Assembly (NCBI GenBank): GCA_963728395.1
Contig: CAVSJJ010000008.1
Location: forward strand, 434,001-498,000
Direction: 5' to 3'
From: CAVSJJ01 sp963728395
Lineage (GTDB): Bacteria; Actinomycetota; Actinomycetes; Actinomycetales; Dermatophilaceae
Length of the DNA: 64,000 nt
A model generated the notes under the pieces. The model saw only the letters and a program-made list of their open reading frames with translations, had not been told where the DNA came from and searched no databases. A program made the position numbers and the translations under genes. Each line of letters begins with the position of its first letter. Within the stretch, counting starts at the first letter, position 1. Below are positions 55,852 to 64,000 of this stretch, in pieces.

Positions 55852-57414
55852 TTATCCGGCCTGGGCGACCCCCTCCTCAGCACCGGTCACCTCCTCGGGC
55901 ACCCGGCGCCCGCCGGCCGGCCGGCCGAGCTGGTGCGCGCCCGGTGGGGCGAAGAACACCGCCGCCACCACCGCGACGAGGAGGACCCCGGCCGGCACGA
56001 GGATCGACTCGCTCATGGCGGCCGAGAACGGCGCGACGACGGCCGCGGGCAGCGAGCCGCTGCCGGCGGCGGAGTCGAAGCCGGCCGCAGCCCCCGGCAG
56101 ACGGGCGGCGAGCCGGTTCTCGAGGACGGTGGCGATCGCGGCCGAGCCGACGACCGCCCCGACCTGGCGGGTCGTGTTGTAGACGCCGGCGCCGGCCCCG
56201 GCCATCCGGGGGGCGAGGTTGCGGGTGGCGGTGATGGACAGCGGACCCCAGACCCCGGCGTTGGCCACCCCGAGCACCGCGGCGGGGGCGAGCAACCACA
56301 GGACGGGGGTGTCGGCGGTGAGCAGCCGCGAGTACCACCACAGGCCGACGACGAACAGGGCCAACCCGCCGACGGCCATCGCCCGTGGGTCGCGCGACTG
56401 GATGGCGCGCCCGGCGAACGGCGCGAGGGCCGCCGAGAGCACGGCGAGCGGGGTCAGCAGCAGGGCGGACTGGGTCGGGGTGAGGCCCCGGGCCACCTGC
56501 GCGAAGAGGATGAGGGGGAAGCCCATCGCCGTCACCGTGAAGCCGACCGCGGTGATCGCGATGTTGGCGAGGGCGAAGTTGCGGTCGTGGAACAGCACGA
56601 GCGGCAACAGCGGCTCCCGGGTGTTGCGCGACTGCCACCATAGGAAGCCGAGCAGGACCAGGATGCCGACGGCGATGAGTTCCCAGACGGTGACGGCCCC
56701 GAGGATCGGGCCCCAGTCGTGGCCCTGTCCCTCCTGGAGGCCGAAGACGACGAGGAACATCCCGACCGCGCTGAGGACGACCCCGACCCAGTCGAAGGCG
56801 TGGTCGTGGGTCTCGAGGTCGGGGACGAGCCGCCAGGCCAGGACCGCCCCGACGACGCCGACCGGCACGTTGATGAAGAAGATCCACTCCCACCCCAGGC
56901 GGTCGACGAGGACCCCGCCGAGGATCGGTCCGACGAGGATCGCCGCCCCGGCGACCGACCCCCACAGTCCGAGGGCGGCGCCGCGCTTCTCCGGCGGGAA
57001 CATCCGGGTGATGACGGCCATCGTCTGGGGGGTGAGCAGCGCCGCGCCCAGGCCCTGGAGGACCCGGGCGGCGATGAGGACGCCGATCGTGCCGGCCAGG
57101 CCGCACAGCACCGAGGCGACGGTGAACAGGACCAGCCCGGCGAGGTAGACCCGCTTCGGGCCGATCCGGTCGCCGAGCCGGCCGGTGACGAGCAGGGGAA
57201 CGGCATACGCGAGGAGGTAGGCGCTGGTGACCCACACCGCGCCGGTCACGTCGGTGTCGAGCCCCCGGATGACCGCCGGAACGGCCACCTGCACGATGTT
57301 GGCGTCGACGAGGATCATGAAGAAGCCGAGGACGAGTGCCCACAGGGCCGGCCAGGGCTTCTTGCCGCCGGTCGTGTAGACGTGCTCGGCGGTGCCGTCG
57401 CTCGAGGGTGTCAT
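55852..57414 (-). CDS. DHA2-family (EmrB/QacA-like) efflux permease
   Basis: 520 residues with 14 predicted segments. PWPALWALVLGFFMILVDAN and NIVQVAVPAVIRGL form TM1 with the DHA2 acidic residue; TGRLGDRIGPKRVYLAGLVL is loop 2; RVLQGLGAALLTPQTMAVIT and GLWGSVAGAAILVGPILGGV are motif C. Proton-driven export of drugs or other compounds; substrate unknown. ATG 57414. It shares a 277-bp spacer with the divergent citrate synthase gene. Confidence 0.9.
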   Translation of the reverse strand: MTPSSDGTAEHVYTTGGKKPWPALWALVLGFFMILVDANIVQVAVPAVIRGLDTDVTGAVWVTSAYLLAYAVPLLVTGRLGDRIGPKRVYLAGLVLFTVASVLCGLAGTIGVLIAARVLQGLGAALLTPQTMAVITRMFPPEKRGAALGLWGSVAGAAILVGPILGGVLVDRLGWEWIFFINVPVGVVGAVLAWRLVPDLETHDHAFDWVGVVLSAVGMFLVVFGLQEGQGHDWGPILGAVTVWELIAVGILVLLGFLWWQSRNTREPLLPLVLFHDRNFALANIAITAVGFTVTAMGFPLILFAQVARGLTPTQSALLLTPLAVLSAALAPFAGRAIQSRDPRAMAVGGLALFVVGLWWYSRLLTADTPVLWLLAPAAVLGVANAGVWGPLSITATRNLAPRMAGAGAGVYNTTRQVGAVVGSAAIATVLENRLAARLPGAAAGFDSAAGSGSLPAAVVAPFSAAMSESILVPAGVLLVAVVAAVFFAPPGAHQLGRPAGGRRVPEEVTGAEEGVAQAG

Positions 57415-57691
57415 GCCGCCGATCCTCCTGTGTCGCACTGACGGTCCCGGCCTCGCCGCGCGCGAGCACCGCGCACGACCACCGGGTCGCAACCGCGCCC
57501 ACCGGGACGGTATTCCACCGCGGCCGACGCGGCACCGGTGTCGCTCCGGAGGCGGGAGACCCGCGCCGGCGGCCCGACCCGGCGGACCGGAGCGCACGAC
57601 GCGGTGTGAACGGCGCCGAGGGGTCGGTGCACAATGACGGGACCCCGCCGGAGACCACCGACGCCGGAGACCACCGATGAGAGGACGGCCC

Positions 57692-58822
57692 ATGTCCGAC
57701 GCCGCACCGGGACAGTCCCCCACTGCCGCACCGACCCTCTTCCCCGGGCTCGAGGGCGTCGTCGCCTTCGAGTCGCAGATCGCCGAGCCCGACAAGGACG
57801 GTGGCGCGCTCCGCTATCGCGGCGTCGACATCCGCGACCTCGTCGGCCGGGTGAGCTTCGGGCAGGTGTGGGGCCTGCTCGTCGACAACGAGTTCGACCC
57901 GGGGCTCCCACCGGCCGAGCCCTTCCCGTTGCCGGTCCACAGCGGGGACATCCGGGTCGACGCCCAGTCGGCGCTGGCCCAGCTCGCCCCGCTGTGGGGG
58001 TTCGAGCCGCTGCTCGACATCGACGCCGACGAGACCCGCCAGCAGCTGGCCCGTGCCTCCGTCATGACGTTGTCGTTCATCGCCCAGTCGGCGCACGGAC
58101 AGTCGACGCCGATGGTGCCGCAGGCGCGGGTCGACGAGGCCCGCACGATCGTCGAGCGGTTCATGATCCGGTGGCGCGGCGAGCCCGACCCGCGGCACGT
58201 CGAGGCCATCGACGCCTACTTCATCGCGGCGGCCGAGCACGGGATGAACGCCTCGACGTTCACCGCCCGGGTCATCGCGTCGACCGGCGCCGACGTCGCC
58301 GCCTGCATCTCCGGGGCGATCGGCGCCCTGTCGGGTCCGCTGCACGGCGGCGCACCGTCCCGGGCGCAGCACATGCTCGAGGGCGTGGAGCGGATGGGTG
58401 ACGCCGGCAAGTACGTCCGCGCGGTCCTCGATCGCCGGGAGCGGCTCATGGGCTTCGGCCACCGCGTCTACCGGGCCTACGACCCTCGCGCGGCCGTCCT
58501 GCGCGACACGTGCGAGCGGCTCAAGGCGCCGCGCTACGACGTGGCGATCGAGGTCGAGAAGGCCGCCATCGCCGAGCTCGCCGAGCGCTACCCCGACCGC
58601 AAGATGGAGACGAACGTCGACTTCTGGGCGGCGGTGCTCCTCGACTTCGCCGAGGTCCCCTCGTCGATGATGACGCCGCTGTTCGTCTCCGCCCGCACGG
58701 CCGGGTGGTCGGCGCACATCCTCGAGCAGAAGCGGACCGGCCGGCTCATCCGCCCCAGCTCCCGCTACGTCGGCCCCGGACCGCGCCCCATCGAGGAGGT
58801 CACCGGCTTCCGCGCCCGCTGA
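57692..58822 (+). CDS. Citrate synthase 2
   Basis: 376 residues, shorter actinobacterial type. FESQIAEPDKDGGALRYRGV at the N-terminus; active-site His in GALSGPLHGGAPSRAQHMLE, second His in RLMGFGHRVYRAYDPRA, and Asp in METNVDFWAAVLLDF. Condenses acetyl-CoA with oxaloacetate. ATG 57692 has GAGAGG 8 nt upstream; an ATG 15 nt earlier is possible. Long palindromes follow its stop. Confidence 0.93.
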   Translation: MSDAAPGQSPTAAPTLFPGLEGVVAFESQIAEPDKDGGALRYRGVDIRDLVGRVSFGQVWGLLVDNEFDPGLPPAEPFPLPVHSGDIRVDAQSALAQLAPLWGFEPLLDIDADETRQQLARASVMTLSFIAQSAHGQSTPMVPQARVDEARTIVERFMIRWRGEPDPRHVEAIDAYFIAAAEHGMNASTFTARVIASTGADVAACISGAIGALSGPLHGGAPSRAQHMLEGVERMGDAGKYVRAVLDRRERLMGFGHRVYRAYDPRAAVLRDTCERLKAPRYDVAIEVEKAAIAELAERYPDRKMETNVDFWAAVLLDFAEVPSSMMTPLFVSARTAGWSAHILEQKRTGRLIRPSSRYVGPGPRPIEEVTGFRAR

Positions 58823-58866
58823 CCACCCGGCATACCCCCCTGCCTCCCCCCACCCCCTCCCCCCCT

Positions 58867-58929
58867 GCACGAACCTCTGCTAGCAGAGGTTCGTGCCGCA
58901 CGGGGGTGTTGCAACACCCCCGTGCGGCA
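58867..58929. repeat. Overlapping long palindromes (left copy)
   Basis: A 30-bp perfect palindrome at 58867-58896 (centre CTCTGCTAGCAGAG) overlaps a 36-bp perfect palindrome at 58894-58929 (centre GGGGGTGTTGCAACACCCCC). They lie 45 nt after the citrate synthase stop, upstream of the AbiEi/DUF559 gene. A related pair in reverse order lies downstream of that gene. Confidence 0.9.
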
Positions 58930-59048
58930 GGATCCTGTCCGTCGAGCCGGCGTCGGCCCGCCCGGTGGGGACCGGCGGACGGCCACCCGGTGCGGAGTTG
59001 TCCACAGGCCCCGAGCGGGCGGTGCCGGCGAACGGGCACCCTGAACCC

Positions 59049-60035
59049 ATGGAGCTGCACCAGCTGGCCCATCAGGGTCTCGTCTCGGCCGCCGAGGCCC
59101 GCTCGATCGGCCTGGGCCCCTCGGATCTGCGCACCCTGACCCGGGCCGGCGTCGCCCGCCGGGTGATCCGGGGCTGGTATGCCGTTCGGGACCCGTCCGC
59201 GGCATCGGCACCCTGGGAGGGCCGCGACGCCTTCGACACGCGCCTCGTCCGCCACCGGCTGCTCGTCACCGCCCTCGTGAGGTCCTTCGCCGGCCGGGCC
59301 GTGGCGAGCCACCAGTCGGCCCTGGTCATGCACGGCATCCCGCTGTGGCAGGCCCCGCTCGACATCGCCCACCTCGCCCGGAGCGGCGACGACCACTCTC
59401 GCCACCGGCCTCGGGCGGTCATCCATCCGCTGGTGTCGGGAACGACGGTCGCGGCCGGGGTCCCGACCGTCGAGGTCGCGACGGCCGTCGTCCAGGTGGG
59501 CCTCCGGTCGATGGGGCGGGGCGAGCGGGGGCTTCCCTTCGAGAGTCTCGTGGCGGCCGACGGTGCGCTTCGGGCCGGCGTGGTCTCTCGCCACGAGATC
59601 GACGCGGCGGTCGCGGCATACACCGGTCATCCGGGCATCCCTGGCGTGCGGGAGCTCCTGCGTTTCGCCGACGGTCGCCACGAGTCCGTTGGGGAGACGC
59701 GGATGACCCATTCGCTTCGCGCGCTCGGCTACCGCTTCCGCGTGCAGGTCGAGTACGTCATCGACGGCCACGTGTTCCGGGTGGACGCCGAGCTGGAGGA
59801 CGAGCCGGTCATCATCGAGTTCGACGGCCTGGCGAAGTACTCCGCAGGGTTGCTCGACCCCACCCCCGAGCAGCTTCGCCGCGCCCTTGCGGCCGAGAAG
59901 TGGCGCGAGGACCAGCTCCGCTCGCGCGGGCGGCAGGTCGTCCGGGTCATCTGGGCCGACCTGGACTCCCTCGAGACGATCCGCCACAAGGTCGAGACGG
60001 CTCGGGCCCTCGCCCGCCTGGCCCGGCCCGCCTGA
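59049..60035 (+). CDS. AbiEi-like antitoxin N-terminus with DUF559 nuclease-like domain
   Basis: 328 residues. N-terminal winged-helix typical of AbiEi-type proteins: LVSAAEARSIGLGPSDLRTL, then RVIRGWYAVRDPS. The C-terminal 130 residues match DUF559 (Vsr-like PD-(D/E)xK): YRFRVQVEYVIDGHVFRVDA, EDEPVIIEFDGLAKYS, and REDQLRSRGRQVVRVIWADL. The Asp/Glu pattern (DAELEDE, EFDG) suggests an intact nuclease core. No toxin partner is adjacent. ATG 59049. The gene is bounded on both sides by related long palindromes. Confidence 0.83.
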   Translation: MELHQLAHQGLVSAAEARSIGLGPSDLRTLTRAGVARRVIRGWYAVRDPSAASAPWEGRDAFDTRLVRHRLLVTALVRSFAGRAVASHQSALVMHGIPLWQAPLDIAHLARSGDDHSRHRPRAVIHPLVSGTTVAAGVPTVEVATAVVQVGLRSMGRGERGLPFESLVAADGALRAGVVSRHEIDAAVAAYTGHPGIPGVRELLRFADGRHESVGETRMTHSLRALGYRFRVQVEYVIDGHVFRVDAELEDEPVIIEFDGLAKYSAGLLDPTPEQLRRALAAEKWREDQLRSRGRQVVRVIWADLDSLETIRHKVETARALARLARPA

Positions 60036-60110
60036 GCGACCGCGGCGCGGATCCCGGTCCGTCACGCCTGCGCCGGGCCCCGCCCCCCGGCCGCACCACC
60101 GACGGACACC

Positions 60111-60180
60111 TTCCTGCCGGACGGGGGTGTTGCACCATCCCCGTCCGGCAGGAACCTCTGCTAGCAGAGGTTCCTGCCGG
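60111..60180. repeat. Overlapping long palindromes (right copy)
   Basis: Stem-loop with 16-bp arms 60111-60126 and 60139-60154 (loop GTGTTGCACCAT), overlapping a 36-bp perfect palindrome at 60145-60180 (centre CTCTGCTAGCAGAG). The decamer TTCCTGCCGG/CCGGCAGGAA occurs three times, so the two hairpins exclude each other. Order is the mirror image of the left copy. Confidence 0.9.
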
Positions 60181-60285
60181 GGGCGGGGTAGGCCCGCGGG
60201 GCCGACCCGGGGCGCCCGGCCGGGGGCGCGTCCGGGTGGTGAACCTCACCGGGAGCGGTCTCGCGGGCGATGGGACACTGACGCC

Positions 60286-61413
60286 GTGACCGACACCGGA
60301 CCCCTCACACTGCCCGCCGACCTCCTTCCCGCCGACGGCCGCTTCGGCTCCGGACCCTCCAAGGTCCGCCCGGCCCAGCTGGACTACCTCACCTCCATCG
60401 GCCGGACCGTCCTCGGCACCTCGCACCGCCAGGCGCCGGTCAAGAACCTCGTCCGGGCCGTCCGGGAGGGCCTGGGGGACCTCTTCGACCTGCCCGACGG
60501 CTACGAGGTCATCCTCGGCAACGGCGGAGCGACCGCCTTCTGGGACATCGCGGCGTTCGGCCTGGTCCGCGAGAAGGCCCAGCACCTCGCGTTCGGCGAG
60601 TTCTCGAGCAAGTTCGCGTCCGTCACGACGAAGGCGCCGTTCCTCGCCGAGTCGACCATCCTGCGAAGCGACCCCGGCTCCCGCCCCGATCCGCGCGCCG
60701 AGGCCGGCGTCGACGTCTACGCCTGGGCACACAACGAGACCTCGACCGGCGTCATGGCACCGGTCCGGCGCGTCTCGGGTGCCGACGACGGCGCGCTGCT
60801 CCTCGTCGACGCGACCTCCGGCGCCGGCGGCCTGCCCGTCGAGGTCTCCCAGGCCGACGTCTACTACTTCAGCCCACAGAAGTGCTTCGCCGCCGACGGC
60901 GGTCTCTGGCTCGGGCTCTTCTCCCCCGCCGCCCTCGCCCGCGTCGACGAGATCGCCGGCTCCGGCCGTTGGGTCCCGGACTTCTTCAGCCTGCCGACGG
61001 CCGTCGACAACTCGCGCAAGAACCAGACGTACAACACCCCGTCGGTCGCCACCCTCGCGCTGCTCGCGAACCAGGTCGAGTGGCTCAACGAGCGGGGCGG
61101 CCTCGCCTGGTCGACGAGCCGGACCGCCGACTCCTCCGGCCGGCTCTACGACTGGGCCGAGAAGACGGCGTATGCCGCGCCGTACGTCACCGACCCGGCC
61201 CACCGCAGCCAGGTCGTCACGACGATCGACTTCAGCGACGACATCGACGCCTCCGCCATCGCCGCGACGCTGCGCGCCAACGGCGTCGTCGACGTCGAGC
61301 CCTACCGCAAGCTCGGCCGCAACCAGCTGCGGGTCGCCGTCTTCCCGGCCGTCGACCCCGACGACGTCAGCCGGCTCATCTCGAGCATCGAGTACGTCGT
61401 CGAGCACCTCTGA
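60286..61413 (+). CDS. serC: Phosphoserine aminotransferase
   Basis: 375-residue PLP enzyme of serine biosynthesis, actinobacterial type. RFGSGPSKVRPAQLDYLTSI and VLGTSHRQAPVKNLVRAVRE begin the protein; EVILGNGGATAFWDIAAFGL and AWAHNETSTGVMAPV surround the cofactor; the Schiff-base Lys is in YYFSPQKCFAADGGLWLGLF. Ends SSIEYVVEHL. GTG 60286 is chosen; the open frame upstream is coincident. Confidence 0.95.
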   Translation: MTDTGPLTLPADLLPADGRFGSGPSKVRPAQLDYLTSIGRTVLGTSHRQAPVKNLVRAVREGLGDLFDLPDGYEVILGNGGATAFWDIAAFGLVREKAQHLAFGEFSSKFASVTTKAPFLAESTILRSDPGSRPDPRAEAGVDVYAWAHNETSTGVMAPVRRVSGADDGALLLVDATSGAGGLPVEVSQADVYYFSPQKCFAADGGLWLGLFSPAALARVDEIAGSGRWVPDFFSLPTAVDNSRKNQTYNTPSVATLALLANQVEWLNERGGLAWSTSRTADSSGRLYDWAEKTAYAAPYVTDPAHRSQVVTTIDFSDDIDASAIAATLRANGVVDVEPYRKLGRNQLRVAVFPAVDPDDVSRLISSIEYVVEHL

Positions 61414-61525
61414 CCACCCGGCCGGCCCGCCGGTGCTCCCGCCGCCCTCGGGCCGGCCGGAGCGTCGGGCCACGGGAGTCCAGACAGGGGGCGGCATACC
61501 CAGCCGCCGCGCGTAACGTGAAGCG

Positions 61526-62917
61526 ATGACGACCACCACACCGGCCCCGACCACCGTCGGGGAGCTGCGCGCCGCCGGCCACGCCCAGAAGCACCTGCGC
61601 GCCGAGATCCGCGACAACCTGCTCGGCAAGCTCCGCAGCGGGCAGGACCCGTGGCCGGGCCTGCACGGCTTCGAGGGCACCGTCATCCCCCAGCTCGAGC
61701 GTGCCCTCATCGCCGGGCACGACATCGTCCTGCTCGGCGAGCGGGGCCAGGGCAAGACCCGACTGCTGCGCACCCTCATCGGTCTCCTCGACGAGTGGAC
61801 GCCGGCCATCGCCGGGAGCGAGATCGGCGAGCACCCGTACGAGCCGATCACCGTCGAGTCGCAACGCCGGGCCGCCGAGCTCGGCGACGACCTCCCGATC
61901 ATCTGGCGCAGCAGGGCCGAGCGGTATGCCGAGAAGCTGGCCACCCCTGACACCTCCGTGGCCGACCTCATCGGCGACGTCGACCCGGTCAAGGTCGCCG
62001 AGGGTCGCAGCCTCGGTGACCCCGAAACGATCCACTTCGGCCTCATCCCGCGCAGCCACCGCGGCATCGTCGCGATCAACGAGCTGCCCGACCTCGCCGA
62101 GCGGATCCAGGTGGCGATGCTCAACGTCATGGAGGAGCGCGACATCCAGATCCGCGGGTACGTGCTGCGCCTGCCGCTCGATGTCCTCGTCGTCGCCAGC
62201 GCGAACCCGGAGGACTACACGAACCGCGGCCGGATCATCACCCCGCTCAAGGACCGCTTCGGCGCCGAGATCCGCACCCACTATCCGGTCGAGCTGACCG
62301 ACGAGGTCGCCGTCATCCGGCAGGAGGCCCACCTCGTCGCCGACGTCCCCGACCACCTCATCGAGATCCTGGCCCGGTTCACCCGCGCCCTGCGCGAGTC
62401 CAACGCCGTCGACCAGCGCTCCGGGGTCAGCGCCCGGTTCGCCATCGCCGGCGCCGAGACGATCGCCGCCGCGGCGCTCCACCGCGCGACGACGATGGGT
62501 GAGGACGAGGCGGTCGCGCGGGTCGTCGACCTCGAGACGGCCGTCGACGTCCTCGGGGGGAAGGTCGAGTTCGAGACCGGCGAGGAGGGCCGCGAGCGCG
62601 CGGTCCTCGACCACCTGCTGCGCACGGCGACGGCCGAGACCGTCCGCGAGGCCTTCCGCGGCATCGACTTCCGGCTGCTCGTCGAGGCGATCGAGAACGG
62701 GGCCCTCGTCACGACCGGCGAGCGGGTCACCGCGCGCGACGTCCTCCTCGGTCTGCCCGTGCTCGGCGAGTCCGAGCTCTACGACGAGGTGACCGACCGG
62801 CTCGGTGCGGGGAACGACGGCGAGCGGGCCTGCGCCATCGAGCTCGCCCTCGAGGGCCTCTTCCTCGCCAAGAAGATCGGCAAGGAGAGCGGGGGCGGGG
62901 AGACGATCTACGGATGA
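61526..62917 (+). CDS. MoxR/magnesium-chelatase-like AAA+ ATPase
   Basis: 463 residues. Walker A HDIVLLGERGQGKTRLLRTL near residue 75, Walker B-like HRGIVAINELPDLAERIQVA, sensor LDVLVVASANPEDYTNRGRI, and a C-terminal lid. Resembles sigma-54-activator-like/ChlI-type ATPases that act with a VWA-domain partner to remodel target proteins. Its stop overlaps the start of the next gene (ATGA), which fits such a pair. ATG 61526. Confidence 0.9.
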   Translation: MTTTTPAPTTVGELRAAGHAQKHLRAEIRDNLLGKLRSGQDPWPGLHGFEGTVIPQLERALIAGHDIVLLGERGQGKTRLLRTLIGLLDEWTPAIAGSEIGEHPYEPITVESQRRAAELGDDLPIIWRSRAERYAEKLATPDTSVADLIGDVDPVKVAEGRSLGDPETIHFGLIPRSHRGIVAINELPDLAERIQVAMLNVMEERDIQIRGYVLRLPLDVLVVASANPEDYTNRGRIITPLKDRFGAEIRTHYPVELTDEVAVIRQEAHLVADVPDHLIEILARFTRALRESNAVDQRSGVSARFAIAGAETIAAAALHRATTMGEDEAVARVVDLETAVDVLGGKVEFETGEEGRERAVLDHLLRTATAETVREAFRGIDFRLLVEAIENGALVTTGERVTARDVLLGLPVLGESELYDEVTDRLGAGNDGERACAIELALEGLFLAKKIGKESGGGETIYG

Positions 62918-64000
62918 GCCGCCCGGAGCACCGCACCCGCTACGGCCGGTATGCCGGCGGCGACCCCCTGGCGCCCCCGGTCGACCTCGCCGTGGCGCTC
63001 GACGCCATCGGCGAGGACGTCATGGCCGGCTACAGCCCCGAACGGGCGATGCGCGAGTACCTCCGGCGCGGCGGCCGCAGCCAGACCGGGCTGGACGACC
63101 TCGCCGCCCGGGTCGCCGCCCGGCGCCGCGAGCTGCTCCAGCAGCACCGCCTCGACGGGACGATGGAGCAGGTCCGCGAACTGCTCGACCGGGCCGTCCT
63201 CGCGGAGCGCAAGCAGCTGGCCCGCGACCTCGATGACGACGCCCGGTTCAGCGAGATGCGCCTGGAGAACCTCGCGCCGTCGACCGCACGGGCCGTCACC
63301 GAGCTGGGCGACTACGACTGGCGCAGTGCGGACGCGCGCGCGGCATACGAGCAGATCAAGGACCTGCTCGGGCGGGAGATGCTCGACCAGCGGTTCGCGG
63401 GGATGAAGCAGGCCCTCGAGAACGCCACCGAGCAGGACCGCGCCGCCGTCGGCGAGATGCTCGGCGATCTCAACGACCTTCTCGAGAAGCACGCCCGGGG
63501 CGAGGACACCGCCGAGGACTTCCAGGAGTTCATGGACAGGCACGGCGACTTCTTCCCCGAGAAGCCCCGCACCGTCGACGAGCTCATCGACTCCCTCTCC
63601 GCCCGGGCCGCGGCGGCACAGCGGATGCTCAACTCGATGTCCGAGGAGCAGCGCCGGGAGCTGATGGAGCTGTCCGCCCAGGCCTTCGGATCGCCGAGCC
63701 TGATGGAGTCTCTCGCCCGGCTCGACACGAACCTGAAGGGGCTGCGCCCCGGCGAGGACTGGTCGGGCTCCGAGCGGTTCCAGGGTGAGCAGGGGCTCGG
63801 GCTCGGCGACGGGACCGGGGTCCTGCAGGACCTCGGGGAGCTCGACGCCCTGTCCGAGCAGCTGTCCCAGTCCTACAACGGTGCCCGCATGGAGGACATC
63901 GACCTCGACGCCCTCGCCCGCCAGGTCGGTCAGGACGCGGCGGTCGACGCCCGGACCCTCGCCGAGCTCGAGCGGGCCCTGCGCGACTCCGGATACCTCA
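62914..64000 (+). CDS. Partner of the AAA+ ATPase, VWA-type protein (C-terminus beyond window)
   Basis: At least 362 residues, open to the right edge. N-terminal part: RYGRYAGGDPLAPPVDLAVA, then VMAGYSPERAMREYLRRGGR; the middle is helical and charged with AAYEQIKDLLGREMLDQRFA and SLSARAAAAQRMLNSMSEEQ. Proteins with this N-terminal arrangement next to such ATPases normally end in a VWA domain, which would lie outside the window. ATG 62914 overlaps the ATPase stop. Confidence 0.8.
   Translation, partial: MSRPEHRTRYGRYAGGDPLAPPVDLAVALDAIGEDVMAGYSPERAMREYLRRGGRSQTGLDDLAARVAARRRELLQQHRLDGTMEQVRELLDRAVLAERKQLARDLDDDARFSEMRLENLAPSTARAVTELGDYDWRSADARAAYEQIKDLLGREMLDQRFAGMKQALENATEQDRAAVGEMLGDLNDLLEKHARGEDTAEDFQEFMDRHGDFFPEKPRTVDELIDSLSARAAAAQRMLNSMSEEQRRELMELSAQAFGSPSLMESLARLDTNLKGLRPGEDWSGSERFQGEQGLGLGDGTGVLQDLGELDALSEQLSQSYNGARMEDIDLDALARQVGQDAAVDARTLAELERALRDSGYL

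Overview
The window is very GC-rich (roughly 70% or more by eye). GTG starts are common, genes are tightly packed on both strands, and the gene families are actinobacterial: mscL beside FmdB and SAF-domain genes, citrate synthase 2, a DtxR-type regulator, GAF-ANTAR, and a c-di-AMP riboswitch ahead of an NlpC/P60 hydrolase. The content fits the Micrococcales, perhaps Intrasporangiaceae, but that rank is an inference from gene content only.

Layout. 1-14 kb is chromosomal: a penicillin acylase (cut by the window edge), a CPA1 antiporter, a SipW-like signal peptidase fused to a LamG domain next to a camelysin/TasA-like secreted protein, FmdB, a SAF/CpaB-like protein, MscL, a 1416-residue DUF4011-SF1 helicase-nuclease, and an MFS permease. 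14.5-27.75 kb is a 13.2-kb integrative element in a tRNA-Arg(CCU) gene, bounded by 44-bp direct repeats (14533-14576 and 27709-27752). Its backbone has an integrase, an excisionase, two small unknown genes, a MobF relaxase-helicase, an unknown gene and an MNT/HEPN toxin-antitoxin pair with a palindromic operator. No coupling protein is visible, so it looks mobilizable rather than self-transmissible. Inside it lies a second, foreign-looking block (about 16.9-22.4 kb): two overlapping tyrosine recombinases framed by 13-bp inverted repeats, then a run of about seven single-ORF units of 370-430 bp, each junction carrying a partly palindromic repeat in one fixed orientation. This resembles a gene-cassette array and is the most interesting part of the window.

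27.75-64 kb is chromosome again: a frameshifted phosphoesterase, a cholesterol-dependent-cytolysin-like lipoprotein, a LuxR response regulator with a broken histidine kinase, an acyl-CoA-binding protein, a duplicated uracil-DNA-glycosylase-like protein, an amidohydrolase/S41 pair, GAF-ANTAR, a K+ channel, a b-type cytochrome, LysR, two SDRs, a macrodomain, a DsbA-like protein lacking one active-site Cys, an NlpC/P60 hydrolase under a ydaO riboswitch, a frameshifted DtxR regulator with its own operator, three MFS permeases, pdxH, citrate synthase, an AbiEi/DUF559 gene framed by mirror-image long palindromes, serC, and a MoxR-ATPase/VWA-type pair running off the right edge.

Two window-wide signals stand out. 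The 7-mer GGCATAC/GTATGCC occurs about 49 times, in coding and non-coding DNA, yet is absent from about 16.0-23.1 kb, which covers the nested foreign block. Several genes (phosphoesterase, histidine kinase, dtxR) carry single-base lesions that could be real decay or assembly errors.
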